From Methylobacterium pseudosasicola (GTDB taxonomy: Bacteria; Pseudomonadota; Alphaproteobacteria; Rhizobiales; Beijerinckiaceae), in the NCBI RefSeq assembly GCF_900114535.1, contig NZ_FOTK01000026.1, forward strand, positions 29,478 to 93,477: 64,000 bases of DNA. The letters run 5' to 3'. Of this stretch, positions 1 to 9,300 are shown piece after piece. Below the pieces are notes generated by a model. That model was not told the origin of the DNA, ran no database searches, and worked only from the letters and a program-made list of their open reading frames with translations. The position numbers were made by a program, and so were the translations under genes. How positions within the stretch are numbered: position 1 is the stretch's first letter; every line of letters starts with the position of its first letter.

Positions 1-53
1 AGACAATTTTTTGACGGCAACGCTCGGACGCTTGGCGGAAACCCGGGCCGCAT

Positions 54-68
54 GTTCCACTTTCGTTC
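54..68 (+). promoter_or_regulatory. LexA (SOS) box upstream of umuD copy 1
   Basis: GTTC-N7-GTTC (spacer CACTTTC), the known alphaproteobacterial LexA recognition sequence, lies 21 bases before the umuD start. The same box with a one-base different spacer precedes the second umuDC operon. It implies repression by LexA and induction by DNA damage. Confidence 0.85.
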
Positions 69-89
69 CGCAGGATTCGGAGCGAGCGC

Positions 90-518
90 ATGCAGGTCCT
101 CAACGTCACAATCGGACTGCCCACGCCCGTCCCCATCCTTGCCAAGGCGGTCCGGGCCGGTTTCCCAAGCCCGGCCGACGACTTCATCGAGGACGAAATC
201 GACCTGCAGCGGCTGCTTATCGCCAACCGCCCGGCGACTTTCCTGGTGCGGGTGGCCGGCGACAGCATGGTGCTGGCGAAGCTGTTCGACGGTGACATCG
301 CCGTGGTCGACCGCTCGCTCAAGCCGCGTAACGGCGACGTGGTGGTGGTCGACGTTGACGGCGAGCGCAGCTTCAAGGTCTGGCGCCGCCAGGGGCCGCG
401 CGTCAGCCTACACTTCGCCAACCCGCGCTTTCCCGAATTCCAGCTCGCCCCCGACGCGGTGATCGAGGTTTGGGGCGTAGTCTCCGGCTCGGTGAACCCG
501 AGGCGCCGGAGCGAATGA
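90..518 (+). CDS. umuD: UmuD-like SOS mutagenesis protein, copy 1
   Basis: S24/LexA-type self-cleaving subunit of a translesion polymerase V-like complex (142 aa, the usual UmuD length). Visible elements are an Ala23-Gly24 cleavage site (RAGFPSPADD), the catalytic Ser59 (AGDSM) and the catalytic Lys96 (ERSFKVW), spaced as in E. coli UmuD (C24-G25, S60, K97). RecA-stimulated autocleavage would yield UmuD'. The start at MQVLNV is chosen because the paralogue at 42319 begins identically (MQVLGV) and both lie just after a LexA box. The stop overlaps the umuC start (ATGA), indicating translational coupling. Confidence 0.93.
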   Translation: MQVLNVTIGLPTPVPILAKAVRAGFPSPADDFIEDEIDLQRLLIANRPATFLVRVAGDSMVLAKLFDGDIAVVDRSLKPRNGDVVVVDVDGERSFKVWRRQGPRVSLHFANPRFPEFQLAPDAVIEVWGVVSGSVNPRRRSE

Positions 519-1801
519 GTGCCCGGGCCTACGCGCTTTCGGACGGCAACAGCTTCTACTGCAGCTGCGAGCGGGTCTTCGACGCCCGGCTGGCGAGGGT
601 GCCTGTGATCGTCCTGTCGAACAACGACGGCTGCGCGATCGCGCGGACCGCCGAGGCCAAGGCGCTCGGGATCGGCATGGGCGCCCCCTGGTTCAAAATC
701 CGGGCCCTGTGCAAGGCCCAAGGCGTGCGGGTCTACTCCTCGAACTATGCCCTCTATGGCGACATGTCGGCCCGGGTGAACGCGATGTATCGGGACTTCT
801 CCCCCCGCATCGAGGTCTACTCGATCGACGAGAGCTTTCTGGACATCTCGGATGTGCGCGAGCGGGACCGCGCGACGCTCGCCCGCGACATGCGCGAGAC
901 GGTGCGGGCCTGGACGGGGATCCCGACCTGCGTCGGGATTGGCCCAACCAAGACGCTGGCCAAGCTCGCCAATCACGTCGCGAAGAAGAACCCGGATCTC
1001 GGCGGGGTCTGCGACCTGACCGACCCGGTCGCCTACGACCACTGGATGGCTCGGATCCCGCCCGAGGACATCTGGGGCGTCGGCCCGGCGAGCGCTCGCA
1101 AGCTGGGGGCATTCGGGTGCGAGAGCGCCGCCGACGTGCGCGACCTCGATACCCGCCTCGTGCGCAAGGCGATGACGGTGGTCGGCGAGCGTCTGGTGCA
1201 GGAGCTGCGCGGGGTGGCCTGCCTCGACCTGGAGGAGGTTGCCGCGACCCGAAAGGGTTGCGCCGTCACCCGCAGCTTCTCCGACCGAGTCGAGGATCTC
1301 ACGACGATGAAGCAGGCGGTCGCCGCCCACGCGACCCGGCTTGGGGAGAAGCTCCGCCGGGAAGGGCTAGGGACCGACCACGTGACGGTCTTCTTCCATA
1401 CCTCCGAGCACGACCGGGCCCAGCCGCAGCGGTCGGTCTCGACGGTGGTGATCCTGCCCGAGGCGTCGAACGACAGCCTGGTGCTGGTGAAGGCCGCCCT
1501 GCACGGCGTCCAGAAGACCTGGCGGGGCGGTTTCCGCTACTCCAAGGCCGGCGTGGTCACGACCGACCTCCTGCCGCTGCATGCCTCGCAAAGGGCGATG
1601 CCCGGCCTCGGCCAGATCGATCGCGAGCAGGGGGCTGCGCTCATGGCGGCATTGGATGCCTGCAACCGGCGCTTCGGGCGCGGGGCGGTCGTCCCAGCCG
1701 CCGCAGGGTTTGCGTCGTCGCGGGGATGGTCGACCAAATTCGAGATGCGCTCGCCGCGCTACACGACCAGGCTTGAGGAGATCCCGGTCGTGGCGGCCTG
1801 A
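515..1801 (+). CDS. umuC: UmuC-like Y-family DNA polymerase, copy 1
   Basis: Catalytic subunit of the SOS translesion polymerase (428 aa). The N-terminus DGNSFYCSCERVF carries the first metal-binding Asp, and SIDESFLDIS near residue 105 carries the catalytic acidic pair of Y-family enzymes. A helix-hairpin-helix region (DIWGVGPASARKL) and the little-finger/C-terminal UmuC region follow. The ATG at 515 is chosen over upstream codons because it overlaps the umuD stop by four bases and matches the start of the paralogue at 41894. It acts on damaged DNA at stalled forks and is part of the LexA regulon. Confidence 0.93.
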   Translation: MSARAYALSDGNSFYCSCERVFDARLARVPVIVLSNNDGCAIARTAEAKALGIGMGAPWFKIRALCKAQGVRVYSSNYALYGDMSARVNAMYRDFSPRIEVYSIDESFLDISDVRERDRATLARDMRETVRAWTGIPTCVGIGPTKTLAKLANHVAKKNPDLGGVCDLTDPVAYDHWMARIPPEDIWGVGPASARKLGAFGCESAADVRDLDTRLVRKAMTVVGERLVQELRGVACLDLEEVAATRKGCAVTRSFSDRVEDLTTMKQAVAAHATRLGEKLRREGLGTDHVTVFFHTSEHDRAQPQRSVSTVVILPEASNDSLVLVKAALHGVQKTWRGGFRYSKAGVVTTDLLPLHASQRAMPGLGQIDREQGAALMAALDACNRRFGRGAVVPAAAGFASSRGWSTKFEMRSPRYTTRLEEIPVVAA

Positions 1802-1831
1802 CGGACCAGCCGTGCATCCGTGGTTCGGGCC

Positions 1832-2160
1832 TCAGGTATCTAGGACCGCCCGCACCTTCTCGGCGAGTTGGTCGATCCGGAAGGGTTTGGGCGGCAGGCT
1901 CGGGCCGGGCTCGATCACGTAGTTAGAAACACCGCGTTGCGGGTGTCGCCGGGGGGTAGAGCACCTTCATGCCGGGATAGATCACCCGAGCCAAGTCTGC
2001 GAGCTGCCCCCCGTCATTTCGGGCGTGACGATGTCGGTAGACATGAGGTCGAAGGTTCGCCCCGCCTACATCATGCGCAGGGCGTCGTCGCCCCCCTGAT
2101 GCGTGGAAGACGTCGCACCCCATCCGACCTAGCAGTCGTAGACGGCCGAGCAGGGGCGAA
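1832..2160 (-). pseudogene. decayed response-regulator receiver domain
   Basis: On the minus strand several frames join into a recognisable CheY-like receiver: LLRLLGRMGCDVF, then DDALRMM followed by a stop, TFDLMSTDIVTPEMTGG (phosphoacceptor-region Asp), GQLADLARVIYPGMKVLY, and VIEPGPSLPPKPFRIDQLA (the conserved KPF Lys) ending in VRAVLDT-stop at 1832. The frame changes at least twice and one stop interrupts it, so it cannot make the protein. It resembles the C-terminal receiver of hybrid kinases and is probably a relic of a larger two-component gene. Boundaries are approximate. Confidence 0.75.
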
Positions 2161-2512
2161 CGTCCAACGTGTGCAGGGTCCCGATCGAGCGTCCGACCTC
2201 CGGCGCGGAGACGTAAACGGCGTTGGTTCCCAGGGCGCTCTTGTTGAGGTCGCTCCGGCGCGCCTGGGCGATAGCCTCGACCACCGTCGCCGCCCGAATA
2301 ATTTGCGCCTCCAGGGTGGGGCCGACGGTCCCGCCCGGCCGCCGATGCACGGCGCGATAGAGATAATCCGGCATGCTTGCCCCGTTCGCCCGTCGACGGT
2401 CCAAGTCTGGTAAACCGGGCACTTGGTAATCATGCATGTACAACCGGTTTTCAACAAGTCGTTCGCAATATCGAATTAGGTACGCGATCGCCTGCCCGAA
2501 CGGCTTGTTCAT
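2129..2512 (-). CDS. hypothetical protein, uncertain
   Basis: An open frame of about 127 codons (start MNKPFGQAIAYL) lies just downstream of the adenosine deaminase on the same strand and runs up to the decayed receiver gene. The first 40 codons are AT-rich like the deaminase and the rest is GC-rich, so it may be a chance fusion across an island boundary near 2420. No family was recognised. It could be a non-gene. Confidence 0.22.
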   Translation of the reverse strand: MNKPFGQAIAYLIRYCERLVENRLYMHDYQVPGLPDLDRRRANGASMPDYLYRAVHRRPGGTVGPTLEAQIIRAATVVEAIAQARRSDLNKSALGTNAVYVSAPEVGRSIGTLHTLDVRPCSAVYDC

Positions 2513-2531
2513 AATTTGGTACAATTTCACA

Positions 2532-3530
2532 TCAATGGCAAGCCGGCTCAATTCCGCCGCCCTCGGCAATGGCAATCTTCTCATGAAGCCGCTTTTTTGT
2601 CTCTTGATCGCAGAAAGACATATCTGCAGCCTCGGAAGAAATACGCTTCAAACCCTCCATGTCTAGAGAACACGCGGCAGCTGCTAGTGCATATTCATTC
2701 GTCGGTGAAGATGAAAAGAATGCCGGGTCATCTGACCCCAAGGCGGTCAAACATCCGCCATCCCTGAGGCGACGAATAGGATGCTCTTCCAAATTGCGAT
2801 ACAGGTTCAAGGCCAGATTGCTTGAAATACAGATTTCTAAACCGATGCGGTTTCGCGCGAGATATGAGACGACAGATTTATCTTCTACTGCGCGAACCCC
2901 ATGACCAACACGATGAAGTCCGAGAACTTCGACGGCTTCGACAATAGTAGATGCTGGCATGTGCTCACCTGCGTGCGCTGTGAGCCGCAGACCGGCGTCT
3001 TTTGCCACCCTAAAGGCCGGCGCAAAAACATTGATGTCATATTGTCGCTCGTCGCCGGTGAGACCAAATCCCGCGATATACGGATGCTGATTTTCCGCAA
3101 CAAGTCTGGCTGCTTCCATCGCAGCATCAGGCCCGGAATGCCTCACGCAGGTGACGATCAACCGACTTTCAATACCAAAGTCGGATCGGCTTCTCTCCCA
3201 TGCAGAATTCAGGGCGGAGATTTGATCATGAAAGGGAACCCCCTGTCTCATTAGATCGGGCGGAGAAAGCATGAGCTCCACATAGATTGCACCGAGCTCA
3301 GCCGATTCCTTCAAATATCCATAGGCTACTTCTTCCAGCGTGGCCGCGTCTTGCACCAAGCTTGCGACACGGTCGTAAGTTTTTAAGAAGCTCGAAAAGT
3401 CATGCCATTTGAAAGCTCCACCTTCATCTAACAACCCTTCATCAAACTCCCGACCAGCTTGCCGAGCTAACTGCCGCGCCCTGGCAGGGCGGACAGTGCC
3501 TCTAAGGTGGACGTGCAGGTCGATGTACAT
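2532..3530 (-). CDS. adenosine deaminase-family protein (KomA-like)
   Basis: Metal-dependent purine deaminase of the adenosine/AMP deaminase superfamily (332 aa). Zinc-binding DLHVHLRGT (His6, His8), HAGE (His186, catalytic Glu189), RVGHG (His210) and SDDP (Asp267-Asp268) are all intact, so it should be active. It is divergent from a Ham1-like gene and a SIR2 gene, 85 bases away. In the Kongming anti-phage system, as I recall its description, KomA deaminates dAMP so that a phage nucleotide kinase can complete dITP synthesis. That role is inferred here from gene company. The gene is clearly richer in AT than the flanking DNA, suggesting recent acquisition. A housekeeping adenosine deaminase is possible but would not explain the neighbours. 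Confidence 0.85.
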   Translation of the reverse strand: MYIDLHVHLRGTVRPARARQLARQAGREFDEGLLDEGGAFKWHDFSSFLKTYDRVASLVQDAATLEEVAYGYLKESAELGAIYVELMLSPPDLMRQGVPFHDQISALNSAWERSRSDFGIESRLIVTCVRHSGPDAAMEAARLVAENQHPYIAGFGLTGDERQYDINVFAPAFRVAKDAGLRLTAHAGEHMPASTIVEAVEVLGLHRVGHGVRAVEDKSVVSYLARNRIGLEICISSNLALNLYRNLEEHPIRRLRDGGCLTALGSDDPAFFSSSPTNEYALAAAACSLDMEGLKRISSEAADMSFCDQETKKRLHEKIAIAEGGGIEPACH

Positions 3531-3615
3531 CTTGCTACATCTGTGCTTCGAGTGTCTTGGGACCCGCCATACCTAGAATTCTGATTGACGCAACGCTAGC
3601 GATCGGAAGCCAATC
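3531..3615. promoter_or_regulatory. divergent intergenic region of the KomABC-like locus
   Basis: An 85-base gap separates the start of the deaminase (minus) from the start of the Ham1-like gene (plus), so promoters for both sides must lie here or overlap the genes. It ends in GGAAG about seven bases before the 3616 ATG. No clear operator was identified. Confidence 0.5.
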
Positions 3616-4164
3616 ATGCGAGTGAGGTTTCTTTCCGGAAACGATCATAAGATCAAAGAGGCTACGAAAATACTAGGATCTGTTGGAGTTACAGTTGTTC
3701 CGATTTCAATAAAGCTCAATGAGCTTCAAACAAATGATATTGACACAATTGTCTCCGATAAAGCAGCAAAAGCATTTCACAAGATCGGTCACCCGCTTTT
3801 TGTCGAGCAAACCGGCCTATTTATAGAGCGGCTAAATGGTTTTCCAGGCGGACTTACCCAAGTATTTTGGGACACTATCGGTCCAGATCGCGTCACGGAA
3901 ATATTCGGACAGGGAACCGACACAGGGGTCATGGCCCGTACATTCATCGGATACTGTGATGGACGATCAATATACAAATTTCAAGGAGAAATACGAGGAA
4001 ATATTGCATCAAGCCCCAGGGGAAACAGAGATTTCCAGTGGGATTGTATTTTTGTACCGGAAGGCAGCTCGGAAACTTTCGCCGAAATGGGAGATCGTAA
4101 AAACGATATCTCGATGCGGCGGTTAGCTCTCACTAAGCTTTCCGTCCACCTGGGAGGGAAATAG
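3616..4164 (+). CDS. Ham1/ITPase-like nucleotide-binding protein (KomB-like)
   Basis: Member of the Ham1/RdgB non-canonical purine NTP pyrophosphatase fold (182 aa). The N-terminal FLSGNDHKIKEATKIL matches the nucleotide-binding F-x-S/T-G-N-x-x-K-x-x-E motif, and NELQ (Glu36) matches the metal-binding Glu region. The usual catalytic VEDT/DDSG segment reads VEQTG (Gln65 in place of Asp), which suggests binding of dITP or a related nucleotide without efficient hydrolysis, as expected for a sensor subunit. It is followed with zero spacing by the SIR2 gene, so the two are co-translated. AT-rich. Confidence 0.82.
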   Translation: MRVRFLSGNDHKIKEATKILGSVGVTVVPISIKLNELQTNDIDTIVSDKAAKAFHKIGHPLFVEQTGLFIERLNGFPGGLTQVFWDTIGPDRVTEIFGQGTDTGVMARTFIGYCDGRSIYKFQGEIRGNIASSPRGNRDFQWDCIFVPEGSSETFAEMGDRKNDISMRRLALTKLSVHLGGK

Positions 4165-4980
4165 ATGCTCGACGGTCTCGCGCGCGCCATCCATACAAAA
4201 CGAGCGGTGCTCTTTGTGGGCGCCGGGGTTTCGATGAGCCTTGGTCTTCCATCGTGGGGACAGCTCATGAACAAGATTGCAGAGGAGTTGGACTACGATC
4301 CCAACATCATGATGGGTCCAGGCGTTAATTATCTAACGATTGCTGAATTTTACAAACTCGAAAAAGGTAAGATTGGCGGGCTAAGAAGTTGGATGGATCG
4401 AGAATGGAGCGTGGACGACGCAAAGCTGCAGGCCTCTAAAGTCCACAACCAAATTGTTGAACTAGATTTCCCATTCATTTATACAACAAATTACGACAGG
4501 AATATTGAGAATATATTCAAGCTTAAGGGTATGAAACACCATAAAATTGCAAACGCGAAAGATATTACACTAGCTAACCCCGATATTGCGCACATAGTAA
4601 AGTTTCATGGCGACTTCGATGATGATCTCTCTATGGTTTTGACCGAGTCTGATTATTTTGAGCGACTTAATTTTGAAACACCATTAGATATTAAATTCCG
4701 GTCAGATATTCTCGGGAGGTCGGTCTTATTTGTCGGCTATAGCCTCACAGACCTCAACATGCGCCTCCTCTTATACAAGATGCAGAAGATGTGGAAATTA
4801 TCTGGATATGAAGGAGACCGGCCTCCTTCGTATATGTTTATGACGAGGCCTGATCCAGTACAGCAACGTGTGCTTCGTAGTTGGGGCGTCGAAACGATCA
4901 CCATGGATGTCGATAACGTTGAAGATGCGCTCCCGAATTTTTTCGAGACTTTGATCGCCTCTGTCGCTGCACTGAAATGA
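4165..4980 (+). CDS. SIR2-family NADase effector (KomC-like)
   Basis: SIR2-fold protein (271 aa) with the NAD-binding motif FVGAGVS (residues 17-23), TTNYD (Asn109) and FHGD (His148), the residues used for NAD hydrolysis in anti-phage SIR2 proteins. No zinc cluster or substrate-binding module of true deacylases is evident. Its ATG directly follows the TAG of the Ham1-like gene, with GGGAGGG as ribosome binding site. By analogy with Kongming, the Ham1-like protein would sense dITP and switch on this NADase, killing the infected cell. The coupling and the motifs are seen in the sequence; the pathway is inferred. Confidence 0.86.
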   Translation: MLDGLARAIHTKRAVLFVGAGVSMSLGLPSWGQLMNKIAEELDYDPNIMMGPGVNYLTIAEFYKLEKGKIGGLRSWMDREWSVDDAKLQASKVHNQIVELDFPFIYTTNYDRNIENIFKLKGMKHHKIANAKDITLANPDIAHIVKFHGDFDDDLSMVLTESDYFERLNFETPLDIKFRSDILGRSVLFVGYSLTDLNMRLLLYKMQKMWKLSGYEGDRPPSYMFMTRPDPVQQRVLRSWGVETITMDVDNVEDALPNFFETLIASVAALK

Positions 4981-5278
4981 GACGTTATCTAAACAATTCC
5001 GGGTAGCCAATTTCCCCATCGGGTCGACCTCCGCAGCAGCGAGAGGCCGTCCCGGGGGGCAGGTAGCGGTGGATGATCGGTCACTCTCGCTTGCCGGGTT
5101 GGCAGCGCCTGATTACTCGTTTGACATGGTTCTCCCAATGACACGAAAATTCTGGATCCTGACGGCTTCCCGATAAGCCTCGTACCGCCGTAGCCCAGCC
5201 CGGCCTGCAATTGAAGATTGATCCGTACGGCCTCGGTCGATCAATGACGGATCACGGATCGCGGCGCTGCTCACGACC

Positions 5279-5695
5279 ATGCACGAAAACTCAACCGACA
5301 CGGATCACCGTGACCGGATGCCGGTCGCCTATAGCTACATCCGCATGTCACGCCCCGAGCAGCTCCGCGGCGATAGCCTGCGGCGGCAGTTGGAGGCCGC
5401 GCGGAAGTGGGCGGTCGGTCGTGGGATCGAGCTCGACGAGGGCCTGCGCGACATCGGCGTATCTGCATACCGGGGCAAGAACCGCACGGAAGGCGCGCTC
5501 GGTGCCTTCCTCTCCATGGTCGAGGACGGCCGGGTGGCGCGCGGCTCCTACCTCGTCATGGAGAGCCTGGACCGGCTCTCCCGCGAGGCGGTCGTCGAAG
5601 CGCTGCCCCGCTTCATGGACATCGTGAACGCCGGCGTCACGATCGTCACGCTGATCGACGGGCAGGAGTACAGCAAGGCGCGGTTGATCGATCAG
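5279..5695 (+). pseudogene. serine recombinase, N-terminal domain only
   Basis: Resolvase/invertase catalytic domain: VAYSYIRMSRPEQ (nucleophile Ser), SLRRQLEAARKW, GVSAYRGKN and ESLDRLSR (conserved arginines), followed by ALPRFMDIVNAGVTIVTLIDGQ. Homology ends near codon 138 (YSKARLID). The reading frame then continues only through the antisense of an unrelated ATPase fragment. The large DNA-binding and coiled-coil C-terminal part of such recombinases is missing. Start could be 5279 or the Met at 5318. Confidence 0.8.
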
Positions 5696-6016
5696 GGTCA
5701 GCCCGGCGAGGGCACGGTCGATCGGCTCGGCCCAATCGGCGGAGGGGACCTCGACGACCAGTGCGATGCCCCGGGACGCCCGCAGCCGACGGAGGCCGGC
5801 CTTGCCGAGGCCCTCCAGCAGGGCGGCGAGCGGTAGCGTCTCGCAAGCGGGCCTCAGGCCTGCCCTGCGATGCGCGAGAAGAGGATTATTGGCGTCGTCG
5901 GCGGGGAAGCGATCGGCGTCGAGGTCGTCGACTGGGGACGCGGTGCACTCGACGCGGATGCGCTTGGTCTTATCGCGCCTAGAGTGGTCGCGTGAGATCT
6001 GGTCTGTATTGGCCAT
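5696..6016 (-). pseudogene. N-terminal fragment of an AAA+ protease-type ATPase
   Basis: About 107 codons from the ATG at 6016 resemble residues 30-100 of the FtsH-like protein encoded at 31041-33041: both contain GIALVVEV in the same context after a run of basic residues. Homology stops at the junction with the recombinase fragment near 5696, so the ATPase and protease domains are lost. Its 5' leader (6017-6075) is also shared with the intact homologue, showing it was once the same type of gene. Confidence 0.6.
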
Positions 6017-6075
6017 GGCCGTCTGCCTCCATCGCGAGGCAGCCGGGCACGCTCGCGGCGCCGGTCAGGCCTCGG
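6017..6075 (-). promoter_or_regulatory. conserved structured leader, copy C
   Basis: Read on the minus strand it begins with GGCCTGACCGGCGC and ends in a hairpin CTGCCTC-loop-GAGGCAG followed by ACGGCC and the ATG at 6016. The Shine-Dalgarno GGAGG lies in the 3' arm. Copies A (33042-33104) and B (33469-33526) share the first block and position but use a different stem sequence with pairing kept. Confidence 0.6.
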
Positions 6076-6382
6076 TGGTTTTCGGATCGAAGCGAGAGGT
6101 GCGACGGTCGCCGGCCGTGCCGGACGCCATCGCGGATCGGCGCGAACGCCGAAGGTCAGCCCATTTTCGCGGGGCGAGGAGGAAGGTCATCGCGGGTGCC
6201 TCGATTGGGACCGCCCGAGCGTCAGCTACGAGGGCGATGAACCCCGATGCATAACCGGGGCGGGAGCGTCATTTCGACGTCGACGAACAGATAAGGAACC
6301 GGGTGATTCGGCGTCAATGGCCTCCGTACGGTTCCACGGCCTTATCCCCAGATCCGTCGCGATCGGGAGGCCCGACGCCGGA
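6076..6382. other. gene-free stretch
   Basis: Between the leader of the broken ATPase and the 3' end of the SIR2-STAND gene. Only short overlapping frames without recognisable protein content were seen. No terminator hairpin with a T tract is evident. Confidence 0.5.
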
Positions 6383-9300
6383 TCAAGCGGCGGTATCGAG
6401 CTTGACCCGGCCCGGGCGCATGTCGACCGCGACAGGCCCCGAGCGGGTGAAGCGCAGGCAGAAGTTCATCTCCGCACCGACCTCCAGGGCTTGCCAGTCG
6501 TCGGGGCCGGCGTGATCCTGCCGGCCGTAGATGTCGCGGGGATAAGCCGATGACTTGATGAACAAATAAGCTAGGTCGCGCTTCACGACGATGCCGCTGT
6601 AGCGCCCGAGCCGCTTCGAAACGAGGGACTCGTTCCTGGGGGTCGAGACTTTCCAATCGTCCGGCGCGCGCCTGTCGACTTCCGCGAAGAGATCGACGGC
6701 CTCGGCCACCGCGCCGGTCATGAACAGGAACTGGGCGTGGAGATGCCGCGCGTCGAAATTCTGGTCGCCGGTGCTGTAGCTGCGGGAGAGGTGCCCCTTG
6801 ACGACGTTCCCGTCGGCGGCCGTTCCCAGGAGGAGCTTCGCCATCTCCAAGTGCAGGAGCTTGTCGTCGGGCGCGCGTTCGAGCGCCTTGGTGAAGGTGG
6901 CTACCGCCTTGTCCTCCTGCCCGCGCGCGCCGTAGGCCCTCGCGAGCCGGATCGCCACGCCCGCGCCCTTGGCACCGAGGGAGAAGGCGCGCTCCAGGGC
7001 GCGCAACGCCTTGTCCGGGCGCTCAAGGACGTCGTGGAGCCGCGCCTCAACCTGCTCCACGGCGGCATCGTCCACTGACACCTGCCGGGCGCGGGCGAGA
7101 AGGTCCTCCGCCGACTTGACCTTGGTCGCGAAGAAGGCGAGCTCGCGCTCGGTGCCGCGCTCGGTGCCGCGCTCGTCGAGCGCCTCGCCGAGGGTCGCGA
7201 TCTCGTCGATGACCAGCTTGCACCGGCTCGTCAGCGCGATCGGGTCCTTCGAGGAACGCACCTCGTCCAGACGTTCATGGGCCTGCTTGCGGAACTGCTC
7301 CACAAGAACCGGCGAGCGCTCGGCGTTGGCGCGCCGGCGTGCGATCTCGGCCTGGGTATGGATGATCGAGTTGGACCTCGGCGCGAGGTCGCGCGCCTTG
7401 CGCGCCAGGTCCTCGGCCTCGGGCAGGGAGCCGTGGCGATGGTGGGCCTCAAAGATCGCCCAGTGCTGCAGGATGTGGGCGTGGGCCGGCACGGCGGCCA
7501 CCGCCGCGCGGTAGACGGCCCGCCCGGCCTCGACGTCCGAGAGGTCCTCGCTGAGCTTCCGCCCGCGCACGATGTCCTGCAGGACTTGGTCGTCCGTCGA
7601 GTATCCGGGATCGAGCCCGTTGATGATCCGGATGAGCTGGGCCGACTTTTCGTCGTCCGTGGCGCAGGCGCGACGGAACACGAATTGGGCCACGCGTGAG
7701 TGGCGTGCGCGGTACTGGTAGTCGCCGGTGTATGGATCGCGCATCGTCAGCACGACGTTCTCCAGCGGTCCGAAGAAATCGCGCTCGTAATCCTCGAAGC
7801 GGATGCCCGAGATGCGCGAGATCGTGCCGGCCCGGACGGGGACAACGAACTGGTTCATCGTGGCGATGTCGAGGTAGAGGCGCTGGGCCTGCTCGGGCAC
7901 GATGCGCTGATACTCCTCGAATACGATGTCCTCGAAGTGCTTGCCCTGGGTGGCCTCGTGGAGCGCAACGAGAAGCTGTCGCTCGGCGCGCTGCTGGAAG
8001 GCCTCCACCTGTTCCGCGCGGCTGTGTCCGGAGAGAAGGCCGAGGGAGCCGTGGCGCTGCAGGAGGTCGAGGAGGCTCTCGATCTCGCCGGTCGACAGGT
8101 TGGCGACGCGCAGCTCGTGCGGGGAGAACCGCTTGAGCACGTCGCAATAGACGTTCCAGTCGGTGTCCCGCTCGGCTCCCACGACTGTCAGCGGAACCCG
8201 CTGCCCCTTGGCGAGCTTCAGCGCCGCGGCGACCCGCTCCGCGTGCAGCGCGATGCGGTCGACGAAGAGGAAGATGCGGCGGCCCGTGAGTTCGTGGAGC
8301 TCGATCAGGCGTTCCCCCGACAGGGCGCCCGCGGGTTCGAACCAGAGCGCCAACGCGTCCAGCTGGGTGGCTGCGTCCCACGCGGCGCGCTTCAGCGCGA
8401 TCGACTTGCCCGCCCCGCCGGGGCCGCGCAGCACGAACAGGCGCACCTCGCGGGACGCGGGGGGCTCCTCCATGACCGCCTTGAACACGAGGTCGTCGGT
8501 CAGCCGGCGCTTGGCGTCGAGACGCTGGACGATGGCGCCCCAACCGGTGTCGAAGCCCTCGTAGAAGCGCCGGGGATCCTGGTGGGGATGGGGCAGGTCC
8601 TGGTAGAGGTAGGTGAAGTCCCGCTCCAGCGCCGCCTTGAGCCTGGGGGACTCCATGTGGGTGACCTTGTAGAGGCGCCGGACTGGCAACTCCTTCACGT
8701 CCGCGGCCACAGATAGCGTCCTGAAAAGTGGCTCCACCGCCCGGTCCAATCCGCGGACGAATTCGCCGAACTTCGCGTCGATGACGCCGACGTTCATGCT
8801 CTCCCAGTAGGCCACTTCCTGTTCGGAGAGCTTCGGGACGACGATGTAATACCGGGGACGGCCGCCAAGTTCGGCGAAGCGGTAGATCAGCTTGCGGATG
8901 TGCGCGTCGGCGATGCGGTAGCCGCAGAAAACGATGGGGCTCTCGCGGGCCCGATCCTCCAGGCGGGCGAAGAGGCGGGTCCGGTTCCTGGAGTACCGGT
9001 CGTAATGCTCGTGGGACAGGATCGGCGGCAGGTCCGGGTCGTGCAGCTGCTCAAGGCATCCGTGCAGCTTCAGGAACTCGACCGGGTTGAGGACGGATTG
9101 CATCCGCTCCTCGACGGGCTCGGTGTCGCGCACAAAGGTCACCGGGACCTGCAGCTTCGCGGGCGTCGCGGCGTAGGCCCGCTCGACGAGGAGGTCGTAG
9201 TTCGTCGTCGCAATAGTACGCCACCGGAAGGTCGGGAGCAGCTTGTGGGCCTCGGACGGCTCGTATCCGGCCAGCAGGCCGCGGACGTGCTCGAAAACCA

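Noticed and set aside
4981..5278. Possible recombination (res) site next to the serine recombinase
   Set aside because: No pair of inverted or direct repeats convincing enough by eye.
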